Shown here: one piece after another, positions 11,536 to 23,245 of the stretch | Layout of the letters: each line of letters opens with the position of its first letter | Numbering within the stretch: position 1 is the first letter of the stretch | Assembly: GCA_017893485.1 (NCBI GenBank) | Contig: CM030363.1 | Location: 83,182,230 to 83,246,229, forward strand | Reading direction: 5' to 3' | Length of the DNA stretch: 64,000 nucleotides | DNA from: Hemerocallis citrina | Lineage: Eukaryota > Streptophyta > Magnoliopsida > Asparagales > Asphodelaceae | Notes under the pieces: generated by a model | What the model saw: the letters and a program-made list of their open reading frames with translations, nothing else | Databases searched by the model: none | What the model was told of the DNA's origin: nothing | Made by a program: the position numbers and the translations under genes

Positions 11536-13155
11536 AACCTGGTCTCGGGTCTGGCCAGGCCTGGCCGGTTGCGGGTAAGGCCAATTTCGGGGTTTTGGGT
11601 TTTTTTTTTACCGGATTGGACCATCAGTTTTTTACGGGTTGGCCCCGGTTCAGCCCGATTTTGGGCAGGCTGTGCCGGGTCGTGGATCGGGTGGGCCGGG
11701 CTCGGGCTAGCCTGGCACTAATGCCACCCCTAAATTTCGTAGAAGATTTGACTGAGTCACTTTTGAGCACTTTTGTTGGTGGGCTCATAGGTGAAATTAG
11801 ATGGGATGTTAAATCCCAAAGGCCGAGGCATGTTAATGAAGCAATAGGCATAGCTCGGGGGTATGAAGAGAAGCTTTCTTGCCTGAAGAAGAGTTATAGA
11901 CCTCCTATTACACCCAGGAAACTTACAAACCATCCACCAAACTTAAGCATACTGCAAAAGTGCAGGATTCTGCTAATACCACTAATTTTGTGCCTAGAAG
12001 GTAGAGTATACAAGAATTAGGGGCGAAAGGCCAAGGGACTCTGCTTCAACAATGATGAGCAGTACACCAGGGCCATCATTGTAAATCAAAAAAAAAATAT
12101 TCTTAGAGACTTGAAGAAGAAGATGAAGAGGAAGTAATTGTGGTGAATGCTACAGTGACTGGGGGTGTTGAAGAGAGAGTGCTACAACATGAAATTTATT
12201 TTCATGCGCTAGTTGGAACTCAAGTGTATCCCCAAACCATGAGAGTTAAGGGTAAGATTAATGGTAAAGATGTTAACATACTCATTAATACTGGATCTAC
12301 ACATAACTATTTGGATCCTCAGACTGCTCTTAAGGCAAATTTACCAATCCAAAGTTTTTGTTAGTCAGTTTTGGAGAGAATTCTTCAAAGTGCAAGGAAG
12401 TAAACTAAATTTCTTTATGGCATATCATCCTCAGAGTGATGGACAGACGGAGGTTGTTAACAAAATTCTGGAGATGTATTTGAGATGTTTTTTGGACAAA
12501 AGTCTACGGAGTGGATGAAATGGCTAAGTATATGGCAGAGAACCTCCCTCATTGCTGCATTATGTACCTGGTACTGTTGTAGTACATGTTGTGGATAAAG
12601 GATTGAAGAATAGGGACTCCAGTCTTAAGCTGTTGAAGGAGAAAATTCAGGCTACACAGAGTAGAATGAAGCTCTTTGCTGACAAACGATGCACTGAGAG
12701 GATAATTGTGCTGGGGGACTCAGTTTTCTTGAAGCTTCACCCATACAAGCAGGGCTTATTAAAGAACTCAGTGCCTCAGAAGTTGGCTACGAGGTATTTT
12801 GGACCCTATAGAATACTGAGAAAATTGGCTCTGTTGCCTACAGGTTAGAACTTCCTTCATCCGCGATGATACATCCTATTTTTCATGCTTCAAGGCTCAA
12901 GAAGTTCTCGACACTCATCTTCCTGCAATTTCTGAAGAACTGCCACACTGGTGGGTGGATGACACACCTCACCTTGAGCATGAAGTGGTTTTAGACCGCA
13001 TGGTTATCAAAAAAGATAACTGTATGGGCATTGAGCTATTGGTCCAGTGGAAGAATACTGGTATTGAAGAGTCTACATGGATTGACATTGATGAGCTTCA
13101 TCGTAAGTTTCCCTTTTTTGAACTTGAGACAAGTTCATTTCCAGGAGGGGGGTGT

Positions 13156-14032
13156 TGTCAGGGATGCTACCTGACCGTCGAAGGGATGCTGACGTCGGAA
13201 GAGACATCGGAGTTACGGAAGAGCCAAGCGGGTAAAGGAATAGTGCTTAAATTGTTTGTATCAGCTATGTATATCGTTGGTATCGGGTCGGGTCGGGTCG
13301 GGTTCTTCACTACTCGGACCCAGACTCGGTTCCCTACAGGTCCAAAAAATGGACCCGGACCCGTGAGGACCGGGTCCGGTTTCGGGTCCGGGTCCTATAA
13401 AATATTCCTACCCATTCGGGTAGGAGTGGGAGTGTGAGCGGCGAGCGGAAGGCAGGTGAGCTGAGGATTTAGATAAGAGGAGAGAAGAAAAAGTCATGAG
13501 TTTTGAATTTGGAAGGTGAAGATTTAGAATTGAGGAGGAAGGAGGGGAGGGATGAGGATAGAATATTTATTTTTATGTTGATTTTTTGGTTTTTTTCAAC
13601 GAGTCCGGGTCCGGGTCGGGTCTCTTTTGAGTGGACCCGGACCTGGACCCGAAAGTACAACGGGTCCCATTTTAGGATCCGGACCCGGACCCGGATAGGC
13701 TGGGTCGGTTCTGGTCCAATGCCGGGTCCGGGTCGGGTCGGGTCCGGGTTTCGGGTATTTATACCATGCTAGCTATGTATCAGATTTTTACGCGCTATAC
13801 GCACTATTTTCTATTGTAATTGTTCTTTCTTTCTTTTACGTGTTGTGCACGTGTTTGTTGTTTTGTCATTTTATGGTGATAGCTGCTTTTAAATACTGTA
13901 AACGTGGAGGGAAAGTTTATGAATAAAAATCGATTAGTTCTTCCTCAAATTCTCCCCCAAATTCCCAACCTTAATTCTTGATTCTCCCATTGATGTCCAA
14001 ATCTAAGCAATCCAAGGGCGGAGTTCTTGACA
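13156..14032 (+). repeat. 3' LTR of the chromovirus, with MITE
   Basis: The LTR is 877 bp because of a 500-bp insert at 13272-13771. The parts outside the insert match 7146-7502, sharing AATTGTTCTTTCTTTC and the closing TTCTTGACA. Confidence 0.88.
13272..13771. mobile_element. hAT-type MITE with CGGGTC-rich ends
   Basis: A 500-bp insert is flanked by a perfect 8-bp duplication, GCTATGTA (13264-13271 and 13772-13779). The ends, TATCGTTGGTAT and ATACCATGCTA, form a short imperfect inverted repeat. Next to each end lies a clustered (CGGGTC)n-like subterminal array, inverted between the two sides. There is no transposase. The 8-bp duplication fits the hAT superfamily. Confidence 0.8.
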
Positions 14033-15633
14033 TTTTACCAAAAGAGGAGATCTTAGAGAATATATAAGGGATGCTTACAATAATTTTTACTTGTTTTTCC
14101 ATATGAATCAGGGAATATATAAGGGCTGTTTATAGTAATTTTGTTATTATTTGTGTAGACTATCTGTCATCAGTCAGTTGCCATTTGTAGGCATGTTGGA
14201 AGGGATGAGTGCGTGTTCAGGTTCTACATTAAAAGGACTGATGTCTCTTGCTCATAAATTGTATAGGTTTATATATCCTTTCCAAGCATTCATGCATATA
14301 TCAAAATCATTATTTGACCTTTATAATCATTGTTTATTCTCATGAAACTCTATTTCCTCAATCTAGACCCAAGATCCTAAAAATTTTGGATTTCAGAGGT
14401 TATGGTAGAAGTTTGTATTTAGGAAGGCAAAGAGATGAAGGAAAGAAGAAAGTGTGATAAAGTAAGAGGTAATGTGAGCGTTTAGTGATAACATTGTTTG
14501 TTTTATTTTCTTTACACACGTTTTCTCTCCCCTATTTATACCCAGCAGATAATTACAGAGATGTTAGACTGATATAACGTGATGTGGTCCCTGCAAGTGG
14601 TAAGTGTGTTTGTTCATTTCCTCTTGTCCATTATTTCTCATGAGAGCTTTATTTTTTTCAATATCTAGTCAACTACCTTATCCGAAAATTTGGGATTTGA
14701 GAGGGCAAGGTGGAAATTGGGGAATTTCAGGGAGCAAATAAATGAAGGAGAAGAAGAGGTAAGTTGAGTGGGAATGTGATTTTGTTGATTAGTTTGTTTG
14801 TTTTACTTCCTTCACACACTTACAATTAAAGAACTAACTGATCGTCTGATTGTCTGATTGTCTCTCTTCTGTTTGCAGTAGGCAGTTAGGCTGATCATGT
14901 GGTCCCTTAAGTTGAGCATGATAGTAATTTAATTCAATCAACTTGAATTGGTTCTATTGATGGTAAGATGGCATCTAAATTTTTTCACTTCTCAGTATCA
15001 ATGTGTCGTAGTAAATATGGATACGTTTACTGCTTAATTAATAAAGTATATGTTCGCGTGCAGTGCTAATGAGGATGACATGACATCACTAAATAGTTGG
15101 ATGGAGGAGGAGAAAAACCAGCAGTGTAGCACGTGTTGAACATGTATAATGAGATAAGAAGCAGAGGGATCAAACATTTACCATGTGAGAAGAAGCATCT
15201 CAGGGTTGCTCTACTATCAACAACCGTCATCAAGACTGAGTTCATCTTAAGGTATTTATCTCCCTACTGTCTTAATTTTATAGCATTTATGTTCTTTTAA
15301 AGTCATTACAAAACACTAATAATACCTAGTTAATCAAAGGAGAACCTATTTCTAATTGCATATTGTGAGATGTACGTTGTGCATGTTATTAAGTTTGTTG
15401 ACAAGAAATCAAGCCTATGACACAATATAGCCTAGATGGATTTCTAGTGAACACAAAATTGTTGTCGTGCCATAATATGCAAACCCACCTTGATTGTTAA
15501 CTAGATTGAGGTGTTATCATTGAGAATTTGTGACGATGGTATGGTGAAGATTTTCTTATGTGTTTTGATTTAGTTTAATTTTTCATTAGAGGTTTCATGG
15601 TTGGTAGATTGTATTTTGATTTAGCTTAATTTT
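14033..15633. other. Unassigned 1.6-kb A/T-rich region
   Basis: No recognisable protein was found. Two diverged copies of a ~170-bp segment lie at about 14345-14520 and 14650-14825, each with AAAATTT(G)GGATTT followed by GAGAGGGCAAGG-like and TTTACACAC-like motifs. A short open stretch at 15128-15250 ends in a possible splice donor (AAG/GTATTT) and could be an orphan exon; it is unidentified. Just before LINE1, a ~50-bp segment is tandemly duplicated (15562-15612 and 15616-15660). Confidence 0.4.
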
Positions 15634-15661
15634 GCATAAGAGGTTACATGGTTTTTTTTTT

Positions 15662-15705
15662 TGAGGGAAAAGGTGGAATAAGGCCACCCTGTTTCATTAA
15701 TAAGA
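15662..15705 (-). other. Conserved LINE 3' end hairpin
   Basis: GGTGGAATAAGGCCACC near 15671-15687 can pair GGTGG with CCACC. LINE2 (29631-29647) has loop AATCTGG and LINE3 (39450-39466) has loop AATAAAG, so the stem is kept while the loop varies. The following TGTTTCATTAATAAG is also shared. This is the expected place for a reverse-transcriptase recognition structure. Confidence 0.6.
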
Positions 15706-15922
15706 AGTTAACAAAACAACCCCGGCATACCGGAAAAAAAAAAACAACAGTACAAAACAAAAGTAAAATGCATGAAGAAAATGAAAGCAAACAAACATAC
15801 ACCCCCAACAAACCCTGGGGGGTGGGTCTAACTATTCCAATATCCAGCAACCAGAGAGTACAGTAGGCTGAAGCAAAACATAAGCTGGCATAAGCACTGT
15901 CACGACTGGTGAAGCCAGTCCC

Positions 15923-18900
15923 TCAGTCCAGCGTTGGCCCAAATTCTACCTCCTCATCGTCAAACTCCTCTACCTGGAATACTTTAGCTATCCTTCCTCT
16001 TGCCCCCGTTGCCGCAACTGTAGCCCAAAAAGAGATAAGATGCATGATATGAGTCAGGTTACCAAAAATACTATTACATGAAGCACGAAAATAAAAATTA
16101 TTTCTGTCAAGCCATAACACCCAAGTTGTTGCCGCAATTGCAATGTAGCACGCCTCCTTCATATCATGGCGAATCATTGCAAATTTGGGGCCAATCCACA
16201 AATCCTCATATACACAGGGGTAGTCTCCTGTTCCTAAGGCTCGGAGTACCTCAATCAATGTAGCCTTACTTCTCGGGCAGTGAATAAAAAGATGATTTAG
16301 GTCTTCCACCTGAACGTCGCAGAAACCGCAGTTGGTCGCCACATTTGGTTGCCTTTTGGCAAGGTTTTGCCTAGTGAGGATAGCATTATTGAGCACTAGC
16401 CATAAAAACACTCTGACTTTAAGGGGAGTTTTCACCTTCCACAGCACCTGTGCCCAGCTAGGTCTGCATCCTCGAAAGTGGATCCGATGATACAGAGATC
16501 TCACCGAGAAAGCGCCCTTGCTCTCAAGTGCCCATCGCTTCTGATCTGGGCCTTGAGTGCACCTTGTTCCTGCCCTTGAGATGTGTGCTTGCATGTCAAG
16601 CAATTGCTGTTATAGATCTGGGGTGAGCGTTCCTCAGAACGCCGGTCTCCAACCTCCCCTTTTCCACCCTTCAGCAACAGACATATTCGGTCGACTCGAC
16701 CTCTCATACAGCTCTGGGAACGTTTCCTTCAGGGTGTGTGCTCCACACCACCTATCCCACCAGAATCTGGTGGACCGGCCATTGCCGATGGTCGACGTGA
16801 CTGCCGAATTGAAGGGGCCGCTAGCCTTGGCCATTCCTTTCCAGAGTCGCGAAACTTTAGCCCCTACTCGGAAGCCAAGGTTTCTCGTGCCTTTACCCCT
16901 AAGATAAGGTTGAATGAAGTCCTGCCAACCTTCCCCGCTGTTGTGGAATACCTTCCACCACCATTTACCCAGTAGGGCAAGGTTCATATCTCTTAGGTCG
17001 ATGATGCCTAGCCCTCCATGGCTCTTCTTCATGCAAGCGATACTCCATTTGATGAGGTGGTAACCTCCTTTGTCTGAATCTGCCCCCTTCCAAAGGAATC
17101 GTTTTCGAATCCGGTCAATCCTGTGGATCACCCATCGTGGAAGCTCAAAAAAGGACATGAAGTATATCAGCAGGTTAGACAATACTGAGTTGATGAGGAC
17201 CACTCTGCCCCAGAGAGATAGCGATTTACCCTTCCAACCAGACAGTCTGTCCTCCACCCTGTCAATGATAGGCAACCAGTCTGCTTTAGATAATTTTCCT
17301 GGTCTGAGTGGAAGCCCTAGGTATTTGATAGGGAAGGCAGACGTCGTACAATTCAAAATAGTAGCGTGTACCCCTGCTTCCTCATCGGATAGGGAAATTG
17401 GAGTCAGTGCACTCTTGTGAAAACTAATCCTAAGGCCTGACCAGACCTCAAAACAGTAAAGGGTCCCTTTAAAGCAGACAGTTTATCGTCTAGTTCCATT
17501 GCCAAAGAGAATGGTGTCATCTGCGTATTGCAGGATCGAGCACCCTTTAGTAGAAGCTGAACTGGCCACTGGCATGAGCCAACCTTTTTCCTGGCAATTC
17601 TTCAGCATTACCCTCAGCACATCCGCTACGATAGTAAACAGGAGTGGTGATAGCGGGTCCCCTTGTCTGAGGCCCTTCCTGCAAGGGAACGGCTGTCCCA
17701 ATTTACCATTCACTGATATGGCCGTTTTGCTAGTCTGCAAGCACTGCCTGATCCAGCCGATCCATTTATTCCCGAAGCCCCTACCCCTAAGGGCCTCCAG
17801 CAAGCATTCCCAATCTGCCGAGTCATAAGCTTTCTCAAAGTCCAGCTTAAGCAGAAAGCTCTTAGAGTTGGTCGTATGGCAGCGGTGGATCACTTGTTCC
17901 GCCGTTGCCACACAGTCTAGGATATTCCTGCCCTTAATGAAGCCCGCTTAAGATTTGTTGATAAGGTTGTCCATAATACACCCCAGGCGGATAGCTAGGA
18001 TTTTCGTAATAATCTTTGCCGAGCAATTGATGAGGCTTATTGGTCTAAAATCGCCCACTTTCGTCGCCTCTTCCCGTTTGGGAATCAGCACTACCTCCGC
18101 AAAATTAAACATACCCAATCTTAGCTTGTTATTAAAAAAGTCATCCAGCAATGGCATAAAGTCCCCTTTAATTTCTTCCCAGAAAATTTGGAAGAACATC
18201 ATTGGGAACTCGTCTGGCCCTGGCGACTTGTCCGCTCCCATGTGACTGATAGCCTTTTTAACTTCCTCCTCCAAGAACGGAGACTCCAGACAGGATAGCG
18301 AGGGCGAGGACTCGAGCTGGTAAGTCTGCCAGAAATCATTCCTGAGTGGGATCCGGAAATCATTCTTCTTCCCCAAGAGGTCCTTGTAGTATCCTTGGAA
18401 AGCTGTGGAAATCACTTGTTCATCTTGTACTGTCCCCGAGCTTATTTCTAAGGATAAAATAAGATTGGACCTTCGTCTTGCACTAGCCACTCGGTGGAAG
18501 AAGGCCGTGTTCACGTCTCCCTCTTTGAGCCACGAAATTCTAGATCTTTGCTGCCATTTAATTTCTTCCATTTTATAGAGATTGGCAATAGTTTCACGGA
18601 GCTCCAGAAGTCTGTTCCTTTCCTCCTGAGACAGGTCTCTCGACTCCTCCACTCTTTCAAGTTCATCAATTCCTTCCAACAAGGAATCTTTTGTGTGCCA
18701 GATGGTCGAGAACCTAGATCGGTTCCATTTACGAAGCAGCTTTCTTAATCTGCAAATTTTTTCACACCATCTGGCCGCAGCATCTGTGCCAGTCACTGGG
18801 AGCACCCAGTTTTCCATCACCAGGTGATGAAAACCTTGAATCTCCAGCCAGGCCTTCTCAAATCGGAATTTTCTATGACTTTTGGCTCCCTGAAGCCCAA

Positions 18901-19587
18901 TGTCAAGAAGGATTGGAGTATGATCTGACGTGGGTCTAGGGATCGATCTAGCAGTTGCAAGGGGGAACTTAGTCTCCAAATCCATCGAAACGAAAATTCT
19001 ATCCAATTTAGCCATAATCGGAGCAGACTGCATGTTAGACCACGTAAATAGTCTATCATTAATAGGGATATCTATCAACTCAAGTTCCGGTATCACCCTA
19101 TTGAACTCTGCCCTGTCCCTGTCGCTGGAACCTCTACCCTTGTGTTCGAACGCGAATCGGGTAATATTGAAGTCCCCTCCGACGATCCAAGCCCCCGACC
19201 AACGGAGACGAATATTGGCCAGTTCTTGCTAAAAGGCATCACGCTCTACGCCACATTCGGCCCATAAACAATTGTGATCGTCTGCATATACTTATCAGAT
19301 CGTCGAACCAGTCGTGTAGTCAGGGAGAATGTACCTATAAAGTCCTCTGAACAAGTGAGCAGGTCCGAGTTGAAGCCAATGGCAATTCCCCCTGAGGCTC
19401 CCGCGGATGGCCGTAAAACCCATTCCTTGATCCTGTTTCCCCTTATTCTCTTGAGCTTGGTCCCGTGAATAAGTTTAGTCTCCTGAAGCCCAACCACATC
19501 TGCTTTGGACTTCGTGATAACGTCTTTAACCATATCCCTTTTACCTTTATCCCCCAGACCCCGGACATTCCGGAAAAGTGTATTCAT
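15923..19587 (-). pseudogene. LINE1 ORF2: endonuclease/reverse transcriptase, broken
   Basis: The protein starts at 19587 with an APE-type endonuclease (LQETKL near 19480; GGDFNITRF near 19160; SDHTPILLDIG near 18915). The reverse transcriptase follows, with LKLDFEKAYDS (about 17850-17820), GLRQGDPLSPLLFTIVADVL (17680-17620) and the catalytic YADD near 17525. The C-terminal zinc-binding region has CGFCDVQVEDLNHLFIHCPR (about 16335-16275), ending FGPTLD at 15923. Defects include a frameshift near 19250 and in-frame stops near 19229, 17948, 17487, 16634 and 16610. Several sit where LINE3 has a sense codon one transition away, typical of cytosine decay. Confidence 0.93.
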
Positions 19588-22500
19588 TGGGAAACCATAT
19601 CCGAGATGACAGTGCGTGAGGGACCCAGGCGGGAATCGCCCACAGAGACCGTTACCCCCCTAGAGTTGGATCCTAGATCCTTATGAATACTAGATTTAGC
19701 CCTCTCAGTTTCCCAACTCCTCATTTTGTTAAGAAGAAACGCGTTGCGTTCTTTATCACACACTTCCAAACCATAGGTCGTAGCTAATATAAAAACTTCA
19801 GCGTCTGACATGAAATTTAAAATATTAGCAAGAAAATTTTTTGTACCTCCACTGACGTGTTTAACCGCTTTGGCGGTCGTAGCTCTTTCCAAGAAATCAT
19901 CCAGGGACTCCGCATGAGCCCGCTTAGGCGACCGCTGTACCCTAAGACCCACCGACCTGTGAGACGATTCAGAGCTATAGCAATGGGCCGATACTGGCAA
20001 AGAGGACATTACCATCTCTGGGGAACACTCCATCTGTGTATTGGCAATAAATTCTGAGTCCTCTGAGTCCTTGTCTGAAATTGAGAAGTCAACGTCCAGG
20101 TTCAAACGCCCTTCTCGGTCTTCGTCACTATCCACATGCCTTGCTTCTTGTTGTAGGATAGATTCACAGATTGCTGACTCCTCGTTAAGCCCACAGACTG
20201 GCGTTTCAACAATACTAATGTCGTAATCCTCCGTGGTCCCCTCCGTGGGCCCTACATTCTGTCTGAGCAAGAGACTGCTTGTTCAATACATCCTTAGGCC
20301 CCTCAATAGGCCCAAACTCCTTTATAACAGGAAGCCCAATCCCACACTCCTTCGATAACAACTGTGAGGAGTTAGTTGAGGCCACTTTATGTTCCAAACC
20401 ACCGCGAGACACCCCATCCCCCTCCTCGAAAGCACCCCACCCTAGTGGGCCTGCAGGCCCGGTAACCTCACCAACAGCGACAGCTATCAAACCATGATTT
20501 GGGGAGCGCGCGGTTGGTGTAGATGTTGCAGGAGTCGAAGCACTCAGCGTAAAAACCACTGAGCCCTTTGTCTTCTTCACAGACGAAGAAGTGAGATCTC
20601 TTTTTGGATCTAAACCTTCTACATTGTTGTCTTCTTCCCCACAAAAAGCATCCTTGCCAGCTTCCACCTCACTTTTTCCTCCCAAAGCTTTCTTTTCTCT
20701 GCTTGTGCTCAACACCCTGTCGTGCTCTTTACTCAGGTTGGGCTCAGACTCTGGTCGCCACTGCTCATCAACTGCTTCTTTATCCTTAACTGTAGCGAAC
20801 CATCTCTTTTCCACCCACTCTCTTGTCGAAAGCGCGATGTCATTTGTCTTCTTCTCCTTGCTGTTGCAGCCGCCTACCGTCGCCAACCTTTGTCTCGACG
20901 CCTGCATGTCGTTACAGAGGTGGCTTTTGCCAGATTTGGAGACTTCAACGCCTGTCTCTCTCCTCTGCTCCACAGCGTGCCCCTCTACTCCTGCATGCGG
21001 AGCTAGACGACATGGTTGGTGTTGCGATCCTCCCCTGTCAATGGGTCCCTTGGTCAAACCTCCGAGTTGACCAACTGGGATCTCGCTGAGGCTATGGTGA
21101 TTTGATCCCTCCGTTACTGTCCCTCGGCGACCCTCCATTACCTTCGCCGCCTCGATCACCTCCCTGTGAGCCCATTCAACTTCATGGGCTCCGTCGATGG
21201 TGAGCTCCCATCCTGGAGGTGAAAGCACCTGTTTGTAGGATCTGTCATCTGTTGTTGGAGGGAGTTGTTTGGGGGAAGTGATGTCGACCACCTCAGCCTC
21301 CACTCGTTTGTTGAGGACAAACCAAATCAAGTATGCATCGTCGAAGGAGAATACCTTGGCGAACCTGGGCATAGCGGCTATGTCACCACTTCGAACTAGT
21401 ATCTTCGCGGATACTAGCTTTGAGCGACGAGTAGTTTTATCGTCGATGGCCTCCACTGTGCCGAACTCCGAAACAATTTCTTGGAGGGCTTCCTTTTTCC
21501 AAAAATGCAAGGGAACATTGTGTATCCAAATCCAGTATCGATCCCCTTATGGGAGTTCTGCTCCGAAATTAGGTGACCACGGCGTGAATTCCATCGTGAA
21601 GAACCCAAAATCAATCTTCCCCATTCTGGTTACTTCAGTAACCTTATCAGTTGATGGAAACGAAACCAAGAATTGATGGTGACATAACTTCTTCACAACC
21701 CAATCGCGTTGGGCTTTCATCGGCCATCGGAGATTGAGGGCTTGAAGAAGGTGCGCTTCAGATGGGCTGCCTGATCGTACCCTAGCCACCCCACACCATT
21801 GTCGAAGCCACTCTTCTTCTTGCTTGATCGTAGCTAGGCTGTTGGCCAGTTTGATCAAAGAAGGGCTCTTCGGTGATCGCCCTCTGTACACTTGCCTCTC
21901 ATCGTCGACAGTGGAGGTGAGAACATTCGTACATGAATACGACATGTGGCCCCACTTAAGACATCTCAGACAACGAACCTCCTTCGTGCACTCCATTCGG
22001 AAGTGGCCTAAGTCGCCGCAATTAAAGCACGGTGCTGGTTTTTTTTCCCTTTTCTATTCATTTTTGATTTTTTATCGGTATGGATGTTGGTTTGGGGGGG
22101 GGGCTGTAAGTACTGATTTCTTGTTGTACTGGAGGAGGAGGTGTGGATATGTGCTTTCTCTTACCCCCTCTTTCCACCAAAACCCACTTCTCCGCCACCT
22201 CCGAATTGTGAATTCGTTCCACCGCCCCTAATGGCTCAACATTTTGGTCCCTTCGTTGGGCCCAAACGTTGACGATGTTTGGGTGGTCGGGAGCATTCTC
22301 ATTGATTCGTGTGTCGCGGTGCTGAGTGGGCAGCCCTGGGGTTGGAGGGATTGAGTGAGAGGAAGGCAGGGTGGCAGTGCGTATCACCGGAGTAGTGATG
22401 CTGTTGATGTTGTACTGTGTTGAGGGGTGCGGCGTTGTGTGTTGATCGGGCCTTTGAGACTGTGTTGATATCTACTGTATTGCCCAGGATTCTCACTGTG

Positions 22501-22970
22501 GTCAATCACAGTTCTCTCCTCTCTGCCTCTATGCTGAACCAACCTCTGAAGGTGACGTTGGATCATTGGGGGGGGGGGGGGGTTCTTCTGTGCTCACTAT
22601 AGCGATCAGGAGGACCCCCTCTATGGGCCCGTCCCCTCGGTGGTGAGTCTCGATGACGGCGATGATGAGCCTCTCCTCTCCCTGCATGGCTATGGAGTGC
22701 ACTACGGTGTGCCTGCCTAGGGGAGGGAGCTCGCCTGAGCCTAGGGGCTTCCCCCTCCGGGGGGTGGGAAACCACATTCTGATGTCGAGCTGTGTTGTGA
22801 ACAGGGGAGGTAGCTTTGGTGAGACTGGTCGGTAGCTGCTCAGGGAGCAGCGTTGGGGATGGACTTTGGGGAGCCGTAGGTGAAGAAGGTGAGGCAGCGT
22901 AGCGGGCCCTCTCGTTGGGCCCGCACCCACTCAGCTCAGCCTCCGTGAGATTATAGGCCGATTGGGGCAT
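19584..22970 (-). pseudogene. LINE1 ORF1: nucleic-acid-binding protein, broken
   Basis: A plausible start is the ATG at 22970-22968 (MPQSAYNLTEAELSG). The N-terminal Pro/Ser-rich part is thrown out of frame near the 15-nt poly-G run (22568-22582). Two tandem CCHC zinc knuckles lie at 22029-21931: CFNCGDLGHFRMEC and CLRCLKWGHMSYSC. A DUF4283-like RNA-binding segment follows. A single in-frame TAA at 21549-21547 splits it; both sides read in the same frame. Another frame change near 20215-20270 precedes the C-terminal block, which holds SLDDFLERATTAK and ends against the ORF2 start. Plant L1 ORF1 proteins bind the LINE RNA. Confidence 0.85.
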
Positions 22971-23245
22971 GATGGGTCGAATGTATCGGTGTGGAAGTGA
23001 AGAAGACACAAGCAAAGATGGAATGGTTGAGAAGAGGTAGAAACTATGGGGCAAAAGCAGAAGCAGGCCACAGAAGGAAAACAAGGGTGGTGGGGATGGA
23101 AAGACACTCAATGGTGTGGGTAAATGGCCGGCGATGAAGAGAAGACTTCACCGGAAAGAATCACAACGGGGGGAGTTGGTAGGACCTGCATTCTCCGATT
23201 TTCCTTCATAAAGCCTCTCTCTTAGCAGCATAAGAGGTTACATGG

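Larger units (their letters stand above)
8129..11732 (-). mobile_element. hAT DNA transposon, decayed
   Basis: Terminal inverted repeats TAGGGGCGGCAT (8129-8140) and ATGCCACCCCTA (11721-11732) differ at one base. They are flanked by the 8-bp duplication AATTTTGT/AATTTCGT (8121-8128 and 11733-11740), which has one mismatch. The 12-bp ends with an 8-bp duplication are diagnostic of hAT. Both subterminal regions are rich in GGGCCGGGCC motifs. The insertion lies inside the gag of the chromovirus, so it is younger than that element. Confidence 0.92.
7598..13150 (+). pseudogene. Chromovirus gag-pol remnant
   Basis: Gag starts around the ATG at 7598 and contains LPMFHEGDPTKWIYEVDHF (about 7818-7875), a typical Ty3/gypsy gag core. 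The core is interrupted by the hAT element and resumes at 11741. A protease segment with [11 protein letters not shown] lies at 12286-12318; the usual catalytic Asp of DTG is Asn here. At about 12360 it runs straight into the end of integrase, with [15 protein letters not shown] (12419-12463), so reverse transcriptase, RNase H and most of integrase are deleted. A chromodomain-like C-terminus (LLVQWKNTGIEESTWIDIDE, about 13038-13097) follows. Stops and frame changes occur throughout. The element could not move by itself. Confidence 0.87.
7146..14032 (+). mobile_element. Ty3/gypsy chromovirus, deleted and nested
   Basis: The LTRs 7146-7502 and 13156-14032 both open TGTCA and close TGACA. The left one is followed by the tRNA-Met primer site TGGTATCAGAGCC (7506-7518), and the right one is preceded by the purine tract AGGAGGGGGG. 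The interior encodes gag, protease, the end of integrase and a chromodomain in the order of a Ty3/gypsy chromovirus. A hAT transposon splits gag, pol carries a large internal deletion, and a MITE sits in the right LTR. No clean target duplication was found (CTAGT on the left, TTTTA on the right). Confidence 0.88.
15652..23227 (-). mobile_element. LINE1: near full-length L1-type LINE
   Basis: The element reads right to left. Its 3' A-tail is the T-run at 15652-15660. The 18-bp target duplication gcataagaggttacatgg lies at 15634-15651 and 23228-23245. The ~7.6-kb body carries ORF1 (zinc knuckles), then ORF2 (endonuclease, reverse transcriptase, C-terminal zinc region) overlapping by a few bases. 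Stops and frameshifts in both ORFs make it inactive. LINE2 and LINE3 are related copies in the same orientation. Confidence 0.95.

Noticed and set aside
22058..23111. Several plus-strand frames opposite LINE1 ORF1 and ORF2
   Set aside because: They are shadows of the minus-strand LINE proteins, which carry recognisable motifs in the expected order.
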